From: Clostridiales bacterium UBA1381
GTDB taxonomy: Bacteria > Bacillota > Clostridia > UBA1381
NCBI GenBank assembly: GCA_002305435.1
Contig: DBQZ01000123.1
Span: forward strand, 5,190 to 12,538
Direction of reading: 5' to 3'
DNA: 7,349 nt
Shown here: piece after piece, positions 1-5,120 of the stretch
How the letters are laid out: every line of letters starts with the position of its first letter
How positions within the stretch are numbered: the first letter of the stretch is position 1
Notes under the pieces: generated by a model
The model's database searches: none
What the model was told of the DNA's origin: nothing
Seen by the model: only the letters and a program-made list of their open reading frames with translations
Translations under genes and position numbers: made by a program

Positions 1-33
1 TCGGCGAATTTGTCAAATTTATCTACAAGCAAA

Positions 34-68
34 ATAAAAAAACAGGAACGGGAACGCCGCTCCTGTTT
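34..68 (-). terminator. Intrinsic terminator downstream of the 6S RNA gene
   Basis: Read leftward, arms at 57-68 and 40-51 form a 12-bp stem (one G-U pair) with a 5-nt loop, followed at once by a U-rich run (the A-rich bases 34-40 on the + strand). On the + strand the hairpin is followed by A's, so it suits leftward transcription. It lies only about 15 nt past the U-run that ends the 6S closing stem, so it is probably a back-up terminator for that RNA. Confidence 0.75.
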
Positions 69-74
69 AAAAAA

Positions 75-275
75 ATAAAAACCCCATGATGACCGATGAC
101 CGAGTCTTGTTTTCTACCTGCGTATGCAGGTGGGTCGTTTCCCAGATACTTTATATGTCCACTGGCAGTTCCGAAGAAAAGGAGGCGTATACGCCGCATC
201 CGGAGTAAACATCCCTTATATAATGTGTTGGTAAAAAAATCGACTCCCCACGAGAAACACAGGGCTTATTCTGTT
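75..275 (-). ncRNA. ssrS: 6S RNA (RNA polymerase-binding regulatory RNA)
   Basis: This is a leftward transcript of about 200 nt with its own strong promoter and a U-run at its 3' end (69-81). Folding by eye gives the 6S layout. A closing stem pairs 258-264 with 82-88 (7 bp, with wobbles), extended by a 5-bp perfect helix 242-246/102-106. A large central bubble follows, its 5' strand (216-241) U- and A-rich. A long apical arm begins with 207-215 paired to 132-140 (eight of nine positions pair, one A-A mismatch) and continues with shorter helices. A small perfect hairpin with 6-bp arms and a 4-nt loop (116-131) sits in the 3' strand of the bubble beside the apical arm, as in known 6S RNAs. 6S RNA mimics an open promoter and sequesters housekeeping RNA polymerase holoenzyme in stationary phase. 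Location beside yrzB and ruvX also fits, because in Bacillus 6S-1 lies in the same broad chromosomal neighbourhood. Open frames across it on the + strand look spurious. The end points are estimates. Identification rests on structure and context, not on a covariance-model hit. Confidence 0.78.
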
Positions 276-281
276 ATAACT

Positions 282-310
282 ATAATACCACATTTCCCGT
301 TAAAATTCAA
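282..310 (-). promoter_or_regulatory. Sigma-A promoter of the 6S RNA, extended -10
   Basis: On the - strand the -35 box is TTGAAT (305-310) and the -10 box is TATTAT (282-287), with a spacer of exactly 17 bp. The spacer ends in TGTGG, which gives an extended -10 (TGG-TATTAT). The expected start is an A near 275. A 7-bp inverted repeat, AACATAA (309-315) with TTATGTT (328-334), touches the -35 box. No coding start lies within reach downstream, which supports a non-coding transcript. Confidence 0.8.
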
Positions 311-372
311 CATAAAATTAAAAGAAATTATGTTAATTTTTTGTTACAATTTCATTGCAGGAATATTCCCTA

Positions 373-648
373 TCAATCATATAGTTCTTCGTCACGGCAT
401 AAGAATTCATCAAACGCCCGCTGCAGCTCTTCTTCATCCTCAATGGAAACAAGCTCTATATCGTCGCCTTCGCCCTCAACACGCATTATAAGTACCTCGT
501 CCTCCTCAGCGTCCTCCGGCGTTTCGGTTTCGACCATTGCAAAGTACGTATTCCCGCCGTTTGTGTATACGTCTATAACTTCAAATTCTATTGATTCGCC
601 GTCCTCGTTTTCGAGTACTATGATATTATCTCTTTCATTTTCCTGCAT
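373..648 (-). CDS. yrzB: DUF1292 (UPF0473/YrzB-family) small acidic protein
   Basis: This 91-residue protein has the single-domain layout of the DUF1292/YrzB family: an N-terminal beta segment with the pattern IVLENEDGESIEFEVIDV (residues 10-27), then TYFAMVE (34-40), an acidic turn (44-51), EVLIMRV (51-57) and a C-terminal helix with EEELQRAFDEF (72-82). About 34 residues are Asp or Glu, against four Arg and no Lys, which is typical. The molecular function of the family is not established. It is probably cytoplasmic, with no signal peptide or membrane segment. The start is supported by GAGGTG (654-659) at 5 bp. It follows ruvX in the same direction with a 95-bp gap that holds its own promoter. 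Its usual Bacillus neighbours are yrrK (ruvX) and yrzL (ireB). The symbol is by family and context only. Confidence 0.9.
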   Translation of the reverse strand: MQENERDNIIVLENEDGESIEFEVIDVYTNGGNTYFAMVETETPEDAEEDEVLIMRVEGEGDDIELVSIEDEEELQRAFDEFLCRDEELYD

Positions 649-686
649 TTTGACACCTCATTATTATTTATTCGTTTTCCAAAATC

Positions 687-701
687 ATCCGCCCGGCGGA
701 T
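687..701 (-). promoter_or_regulatory. GC-rich hairpin in the yrzB leader
   Basis: A near-perfect 7-bp inverted repeat with a 1-nt centre (687-693 and 695-701) would fold as a 5-bp stem with a 5-nt loop. It lies just after the predicted yrzB transcription start (near 705) and is followed by only a short run of four U's. It could stabilise the 5' end of the yrzB mRNA or weakly terminate read-through from ruvX. It resembles no known riboswitch. Confidence 0.4.
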
Positions 702-711
702 AACCATTGAT

Positions 712-740
712 ATTGTAATATAAAACCGGGCAAATGTCAA
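712..740 (-). promoter_or_regulatory. Sigma-A promoter of yrzB
   Basis: On the - strand a consensus -35 TTGACA (735-740) and a -10 TACAAT (712-717) are separated by 17 bp. The start would be near 705, leaving a leader of about 57 nt before the yrzB ATG. It lies directly after the ruvX stop codon (744-746), so yrzB can be transcribed independently of ruvX. Confidence 0.75.
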
Positions 741-743
741 ACA

Positions 744-1154
744 TTATTTTCTTGATGACAAATAATTTTCCAAGATAATACAAGCAGCCACAGTGTCGAG
801 CACTTTTTTTCTGTTTTTGCCTCTTGTGTTCGTATCGTTGAGATAGCGTTCGGCGCCGACTGTGGAGAGGCGCTCATCCCATAGGATTATTTCGCCCTGA
901 TATATCGTCTTTAGGTTTTCGACGAATTTTTTTGTCGCTTCTGCTCTGAAGCCTTCGCTGCCGTCCATATTTTTCGGCAGGCCGACGACTATAGCTTCGG
1001 GGGAGTATTCCCGGATTATTTTCAAAAGCTCTGCTAACAGGGTTTTCTTCCCGGAATTTTTCAGCGTGCCGACTCCCTGAGCCGTCCAGCCCATGAGATC
1101 GCTTACTGCTACGCCCACGCGGCTGTCGCCGTAATCTATTCCAAGTATGCGCAT
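744..1154 (-). CDS. ruvX: RuvX/YqgF-family Holliday junction resolvase-like nuclease
   Basis: This 136-residue protein has the RNase H-like fold signature of YqgF/RuvX. GIDYGDSRVG (residues 5-14) carries the first catalytic Asp (D7). VVGLPKNMDGSEG (57-69) is the characteristic loop. DERLST (93-98) holds the catalytic Glu (E94). The C-terminal KVLDTVAACIILENYL (117-132) holds the last acidic residue (D120). The family is linked to Holliday junction resolution and, in some bacteria, to 16S rRNA 5'-end processing, so the exact in vivo substrate is uncertain. The open frame extends 14 codons further upstream, to an ATG at 1196, but that ATG overlaps the promoter. The ATG at 1154 has GGAGGA (1161-1166) at 6 bp and matches the family start MRILGIDYG. 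No ireB or alaS gene precedes it here, unlike the common Firmicutes order. Confidence 0.93.
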   Translation of the reverse strand: MRILGIDYGDSRVGVAVSDLMGWTAQGVGTLKNSGKKTLLAELLKIIREYSPEAIVVGLPKNMDGSEGFRAEATKKFVENLKTIYQGEIILWDERLSTVGAERYLNDTNTRGKNRKKVLDTVAACIILENYLSSRK

Positions 1155-1187
1155 CTTTTTTCCTCCGCTGTATCTTCTTATAGTATT

Positions 1188-1216
1188 ATTATACATAAAA
1201 GCGGCGGTTTATGCAA
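1188..1216 (-). promoter_or_regulatory. Sigma-A promoter of ruvX
   Basis: On the - strand a -35 TTGCAT (1211-1216) and a perfect -10 TATAAT (1188-1193) have a 17-bp spacer. The start would be near 1181, giving a leader of about 27 nt that contains the ribosome binding site. The promoter settles the start codon of ruvX, because the upstream in-frame ATG (1194-1196) lies inside the promoter. Confidence 0.85.
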
Positions 1217-1301
1217 GAGGGTAGCTTTAAAAATTTATGGTGAATATAAACAAAAATAATATTTGATATTGTGGATATTGACGTAATATTTTTTGTTTGT
1301 T

Positions 1302-1441
1302 TTGTTGATAAAATGGGCAAATATTATATATGTTTTAGGCGGATTACATAATAAGATTTAACCGCGTATATCGTACGGCATCTCGGCGTTCAAAAACAGG
1401 GCGCACCTGCCGGCGCATACTGTATAAAGGAGGATTACTTA
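1302..1441 (+). promoter_or_regulatory. Probable promoter and 5' leader of the EF-G-like gene
   Basis: The best candidate is TTGTTG (1302-1307), a 17-bp spacer and TATATA (1325-1330), with a start near 1337. A better -35 (TTGACG, 1278-1283) has no well-placed -10. The leader of about 105 nt ends in a strong ribosome binding site AAAGGAGG (1426-1433), 8 bp before the ATG. It holds short possible helices (for example GCGC at 1401-1404 with 1413-1416), but I recognise no riboswitch. Confidence 0.4.
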
Positions 1442-3511
1442 ATGAAAGATTACAAGATGGATGCGATCAGAAATGTGGCGATTATGGGGCACGGCAAAAG
1501 CGGCAAGACCTCGATCGTTGAGGCAATGCTTTTTAACGCCGGCGCTATCGACCGCCTGGGCAAGGTTTCAGACGGTACTACCGTGACCGATTTCGACCCG
1601 GAGGAGGTAAAGCGCCAGTTCACCATATCCGCAGCGGTTGCACCGGTGGAATGGAAGGATATGAAATACAATATAATAGATACGCCGGGATTTTTCGATT
1701 TTGTCGGCGGCGTTAAGGAAGGGCTGCGGGCTGCCGATTCGGCCCTTGTTGTGCTGAGCGGACGCAGCGGCGTTTCTGTCGGAACGGAGCAGACGTTTAA
1801 ATATGCAAAGCAAAAAGGCGTTCCCATTATGTTCTTCGTGAATAAGATAGACGATCCGCGAGGGGATTACCAGAAAACCCTCGAACAGATGAAGGAAGTT
1901 TTCGGAAAATCCGTAACGCCTTTCGTATATCCCATACGTGAGGATGGCGAGTTCAAGGGATTTGTTGATATAGTTGACATGACTGCCCGCCGCTATGACG
2001 GCGCATATCGTGTAGAAATGCCGGTTCCCGAGGGAATGGAAGAGGTCGTTGCCCCGCTCAGAGAGATGATAATGGAGGCTGTTGCCGAAACGGACGAGGC
2101 TCTTATGGTTAAATACTTCAACGGCGAGGAATTTACAACGGACGAAATAAAGGGAGCTATCCGTCAGGGCGTAAAGGACGGCAGCATTTATCCTGTATAC
2201 TGCGGCAGCGGACTCAATAACATCGGCGTGAGAAGCCTTATGGACGGTATCGGCAAGTATCTGCCCGCACCCTCGGAGATAGAAGAGGTTGCGCACAGCG
2301 CTTCCACAGGCGAGCCGGTAGAGGTTGTACAGACTGAGGAGGAAAGCACATCGGCAATTGTATTTAAGACGATAGCTGACCCTTATGTAGGCAAAATGTC
2401 GCTGTTTAGAGTGTACTCCGGAGAGGTAAAGGCTGATTCTGTACTTTATAATCCCAACAGAGGCGCAACGGAAAAAATAGGCAAGCTGTATTTTCTATGC
2501 GGTAAGAAGCAGACCGATACAAAGAGCGTAAAGGCGGGGGATATAGGCGTAGTTACGAAGCTCGATAAAACGAAAACCGGTGATACGCTCTGTGCAGATG
2601 GCAAGGATATAATCCTTACCGGCATAGATTTCCCGGCTCCTGTCCTTTCAATGGCTGTAAAGCCCGTATCAAAGGGCGACGAGGAAAAGATTGTCAGCGG
2701 TCTTACAAAGCTCACAGAAGAGGATCCGACGTTTACAATTTCAAATAATTCCGAAACGAAGCAGACTCTCATAAACGGTCAGGGTGAACAGCACATAGAC
2801 GTTATAATCAACAAGCTGAAAACGAAGTACGGAGTAAATGTGGTTTTGGAGGATCCGATTGTTCCGTACCGCGAGACTATTATCGGCAAGGCGACCGTTG
2901 AAGGAAAGCACAAGAAGCAGTCCGGCGGCCACGGCCAGTACGGTCATGTTAAGATAGAGTTTGAACCGGGTCTTACTGAGGAGATGACATTTGAGGAGAA
3001 GGTATTCGGCGGAAGTGTTCCGAAGAATTACTTCCCGGCAGTAGAAAAGGGTTTGCGTGATTGCTGCCAGAAGGGCGTTTTGGCAGGGTATCCGGTTGTA
3101 AACCTCAAGGCTACGCTGCTTGACGGCTCATACCATCCGGTAGACTCTTCAGAAATGGCGTTTAAGACTGCTGCTTCAATTGCCTTTAAAGAGGGCGTAA
3201 AGCAGGCTAAGCCGGTGCTTTTGGAACCGGTAGGCAACCTCAAGGTATATATACCGGAGTCCATCATGGGCGATATAATCGGCGATATAAACAAGCGCCG
3301 TGGTCAGATAATGGGTATGGGTGAAAGCGACAGAGAGGGGCTTTCCGTTGTTGAGGCGGAGGTGCCTATGTCGGAAATGTTCAAATACGCTACGGATTTG
3401 CGCTCAATGAGCCAGGGAAGAGGTTCGTTTGTATTTGAATTTTCCAAGTATGTTCAGGCTCCTCAGAACGTTGCAGACGCTGTTATCCAGAAAAAGAACA
3501 GTGGTGAATAA
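1442..3511 (+). CDS. fusA2: Elongation factor G-like GTPase (EF-G-2/FusA2 type)
   Basis: This 689-residue cytoplasmic translational GTPase has the full EF-G domain order. The G domain shows a P-loop GHGKSGKT (16-23), a switch I region KRQFTIS (57-63), DTPG (80-83), NKID (134-137) and a G5-like CGSG (254-257). Domain II begins near 305. Domain III contains NGQGEQHID (445-453). Domain IV has SGGHGQYGHV (494-503) and the tip loop DGSYHPVDSSE (561-571), retaining the His that canonical EF-G uses near the decoding site. Domain V has EPVGNLKVYIP followed by MGDIIGDINKRRGQIMGM. It differs from canonical EF-G: the P-loop is not AHIDAGKT, the RGITI switch motif is altered, and the residue after DTPG is Phe (F84) instead of the catalytic His. 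These changes, and GTTVTDFDPEE (45-55), match the EF-G-2 paralogue family, whose precise role is unclear. It is not TetM-like. The gene is monocistronic, with an excellent ribosome binding site. Confidence 0.92.
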   Translation: MKDYKMDAIRNVAIMGHGKSGKTSIVEAMLFNAGAIDRLGKVSDGTTVTDFDPEEVKRQFTISAAVAPVEWKDMKYNIIDTPGFFDFVGGVKEGLRAADSALVVLSGRSGVSVGTEQTFKYAKQKGVPIMFFVNKIDDPRGDYQKTLEQMKEVFGKSVTPFVYPIREDGEFKGFVDIVDMTARRYDGAYRVEMPVPEGMEEVVAPLREMIMEAVAETDEALMVKYFNGEEFTTDEIKGAIRQGVKDGSIYPVYCGSGLNNIGVRSLMDGIGKYLPAPSEIEEVAHSASTGEPVEVVQTEEESTSAIVFKTIADPYVGKMSLFRVYSGEVKADSVLYNPNRGATEKIGKLYFLCGKKQTDTKSVKAGDIGVVTKLDKTKTGDTLCADGKDIILTGIDFPAPVLSMAVKPVSKGDEEKIVSGLTKLTEEDPTFTISNNSETKQTLINGQGEQHIDVIINKLKTKYGVNVVLEDPIVPYRETIIGKATVEGKHKKQSGGHGQYGHVKIEFEPGLTEEMTFEEKVFGGSVPKNYFPAVEKGLRDCCQKGVLAGYPVVNLKATLLDGSYHPVDSSEMAFKTAASIAFKEGVKQAKPVLLEPVGNLKVYIPESIMGDIIGDINKRRGQIMGMGESDREGLSVVEAEVPMSEMFKYATDLRSMSQGRGSFVFEFSKYVQAPQNVADAVIQKKNSGE

Positions 3512-3542
3512 TTAACAAAAAATTTAAAAGTTTTCTGTTAAT
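3511..3542 (+). terminator. Weak AT-rich hairpin after the EF-G-like gene
   Basis: ATTAACA (3511-3517) pairs with TGTTAAT (3536-3542), and four more A-T pairs form after one mismatch. The hairpin overlaps the stop codon and is followed only by ATTT, so it is a poor terminator. The following stretch (3543-3713) is A-rich and holds only one more feeble hairpin (TCGG/CCGA followed by TTTT, about 3631-3649). I see no gene or known RNA in it. Confidence 0.3.
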
Positions 3543-3713
3543 ATTTCCGGAACAGACATCAAAACAAAGAAACAACAGATAAAATCATAATAAACAAAAG
3601 ACAAACTGCAAAGCAAAACAAAAAATACGTCGGAAAAAGACCGATTTTGAGACTAAAAACGCCTCTTTGGTGAAATTGGCTAAAAATAAAAATAAAATTC
3701 GTACAATCTGAGT

Positions 3714-3743
3714 ATACCACTTTTATAAAAAATGTGGTATGAT
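3714..3743 (+). promoter_or_regulatory. Extended -10 promoter of the ABC ATPase with overlapping inverted repeat
   Basis: TGG-TATGAT (3735-3743) is an extended -10 with a predicted start near 3750, about 40 nt before the ATG. The hexamer 17 bp upstream (TACCAC) is a poor -35. A perfect 7-bp inverted repeat, ATACCAC (3714-3720) and GTGGTAT (3734-3740), with 13 bp between arms, covers the -35/-10 interval and could be an operator. The -10 side closely resembles the 6S RNA promoter (AAATGTGGTAT in both). The regulator, if any, is unknown. Confidence 0.55.
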
Positions 3744-3789
3744 ATAGATACATTAAATCAATCATAAAACGAGAGGGGACATAAACAAT

Positions 3790-4902
3790 ATGGCAGATTT
3801 ACAGTTGAAGCATATTTACAAGAGATACGCAGGCGGAGTTACAGCCGTTAGCGATTTTTGCCTTGACGTAGAGGATAAGGACTTCATAATCCTCGTAGGA
3901 CCTTCAGGCTGTGGTAAGTCCACAACATTGAGAATGATAGCCGGTCTTGAAGAAATATCTGACGGCGAGCTGTACATAGGCGGCAAGCTGATGAACGATA
4001 TTGCTCCGAAGGACAGAGATATAGCAATGGTTTTCCAGAACTACGCTCTGTATCCGCATATGACGGTATTTGAGAACATGGCTTTTGCTCTTAAGCTGAG
4101 AAAGACTCCGAAGGACGAAATCAAAAAGCGTGTAACAGAGGCTGCTAAGATACTCGACATCGAGCACCTGCTTGACAGAAAGCCGAAGGCTTTGTCCGGC
4201 GGTCAGAGACAGCGTGTTGCCATGGGTCGTGCTATAGTTCGTAATCCTAAGGTATTCCTCATGGACGAACCTCTGTCAAACCTCGACGCTAAGCTCAGAG
4301 TTGCGATGAGAACAGAGATCAAGAAGCTCCATCAGAAGCTGCAGACAACGTTTATCTACGTAACACATGACCAGACAGAGGCTATGACAATGGGTACAAG
4401 AATCGTTGTTATGAAGGATGGTCTTGTTCAGCAGGTAGATACTCCGACTAACCTGTACACAAAGCCCTGCAATATCTTCGTAGGCGGCTTCATCGGTTCA
4501 CCGCAGATGAACTTCATCAACTGCAAGCTGGAAAAGAAGGGCAACGATCTGTATGCTGTTATCGGTAAGGATTCAATAAAGATTCCTGCTGGAAAAGCAA
4601 ACCTGCCAGAGCTTAAGCCGTACATAGGCAAGGAAGTTGTTATGGGTATCAGACCGGAAGATCTGCATGATGACGAAGCATTCCTTTCCACATATCCTGA
4701 AGCTATATGTACAGCATACGTAGAAGTAACTGAAATGATGGGTGCTGAGACATATCTGTACCTGACAATAGACGGAACTGCCTTTACAGCCAGAGTACAT
4801 CAGCGCTCCACATCGGCAGCCGGCGATACGATTAAAATCGGTTTTGACGCAAATAAGATTCATATCTTTGACAAGGACACTGAATTGGCTGTAATTCACT
4901 AA
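3790..4902 (+). CDS. msmK: Carbohydrate ABC importer ATPase, UgpC/MsmK/MalK family
   Basis: This 370-residue cytoplasmic ATPase would power sugar or glycerol-phosphate type ABC importers. The nucleotide-binding domain shows Walker A GPSGCGKST (37-45), Q-loop VFQNYALYPHMTV (81-93), signature LSGGQ (135-139), Walker B VFLMDE with the catalytic Glu (155-160), D-loop SNLD (163-166) and switch His in VTHD (191-194). The C-terminal TOBE/MalK regulatory region starts after GSPQMNF (236-242) and has GIRPED (286-291). Length is as expected. No permease or binding protein is adjacent, and the gene has its own promoter and terminator. That is the usual situation of MsmK-type ATPases shared by several importers, so the substrate cannot be assigned here. 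The ribosome binding site is GAGAGGGG (3771-3778), with a rather long 11-bp spacing. Codon choice (many AAG, CTG, GTA/GTT, AGA) looks more biased than in thiD downstream, which suggests high expression. The symbol is by family only; ugpC is equally used. Confidence 0.93.
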   Translation: MADLQLKHIYKRYAGGVTAVSDFCLDVEDKDFIILVGPSGCGKSTTLRMIAGLEEISDGELYIGGKLMNDIAPKDRDIAMVFQNYALYPHMTVFENMAFALKLRKTPKDEIKKRVTEAAKILDIEHLLDRKPKALSGGQRQRVAMGRAIVRNPKVFLMDEPLSNLDAKLRVAMRTEIKKLHQKLQTTFIYVTHDQTEAMTMGTRIVVMKDGLVQQVDTPTNLYTKPCNIFVGGFIGSPQMNFINCKLEKKGNDLYAVIGKDSIKIPAGKANLPELKPYIGKEVVMGIRPEDLHDDEAFLSTYPEAICTAYVEVTEMMGAETYLYLTIDGTAFTARVHQRSTSAAGDTIKIGFDANKIHIFDKDTELAVIH

Positions 4903-4912
4903 GATTTAAAAT

Positions 4913-4957
4913 AAAAGCATCAAGAGATATGAGAAATATTTCTTGATGCTTTTTTTC
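4913..4957 (+). terminator. Strong intrinsic terminator after the ABC ATPase gene
   Basis: Arms 4913-4930 and 4936-4953 form an 18-bp stem (one G-U pair) with a 5-nt GAGAA loop, and the T-run 4950-4956 follows. The stem starts 10 bp after the stop codon. It isolates the ATPase gene from thiD and confirms that the ATPase is monocistronic. Confidence 0.93.
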
Positions 4958-5040
4958 TGTTTTGATGTGAGAGATAAGAACCAGCAACAATTTTAACAAA
5001 TTTTTTCGCTTCCTTTGAAAAAATATTGTGTTTGATTTTC

Positions 5041-5069
5041 TTGCAAGAGCAAGGATACTATGGTATAAT
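5041..5069 (+). promoter_or_regulatory. Sigma-A promoter of thiD
   Basis: A -35 TTGCAA (5041-5046) and a perfect -10 TATAAT (5064-5069) have a 17-bp spacer that ends in TGG, giving an extended -10. Transcription would start near 5076, leaving a leader of only about 45 nt. That is too short for a TPP riboswitch. Confidence 0.87.
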
Positions 5070-5087
5070 TTTTACAGATATTTTGAA

Positions 5088-5104
5088 GCCGGTTTTTGTC
5101 CGGC
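5088..5104 (+). promoter_or_regulatory. Leader hairpin beside the thiD ribosome binding site
   Basis: GCCGG (5088-5092) pairs perfectly with CCGGC (5100-5104) around a 7-nt T-rich loop. The hairpin ends 2 bp before the ribosome binding site AAAGGA (5107-5112). It may stabilise the short leader or tune initiation. It is not a recognisable riboswitch. Confidence 0.45.
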
Positions 5105-5120
5105 GGAAAGGAAACGAACA

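Noticed and set aside
1..89. Possible 3' end of a + strand gene entering from the left (stops at 35-37 or 87-89)
   Set aside because: At most about 10 to 28 codons would be visible, with no recognisable motif, so no frame can be preferred.
75..275. SRP RNA, tmRNA or a riboswitch as alternatives for the left-edge RNA
   Set aside because: There is no GGAAGG-type SRP motif and no tag-peptide frame or tRNA-like ends. A riboswitch is unlikely because no gene start follows before the terminators.
96..491. 131-codon + strand open frame at the left edge
   Set aside because: It crosses the 6S RNA, its promoter and the 3' end of yrzB on the opposite strand, has no ribosome binding site and no family resemblance.
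341..703. Ser-rich 120-codon + strand open frame
   Set aside because: It is the antisense shadow of yrzB. The Ser-rich composition is the complement of Glu/Asp codons.
1568..2296. 242-codon - strand open frame inside the EF-G-like gene
   Set aside because: It is a shadow frame opposite a well-supported gene, with no family motif and no ribosome binding site considered credible.
3559..3765. 68-codon hydrophobic - strand open frame, possibly a small membrane protein
   Set aside because: There is no ribosome binding site before its ATG (the upstream bases are C/T-rich). It overlaps the ABC ATPase promoter, and its hydrophobic Phe/Leu content follows from the T-rich strand.
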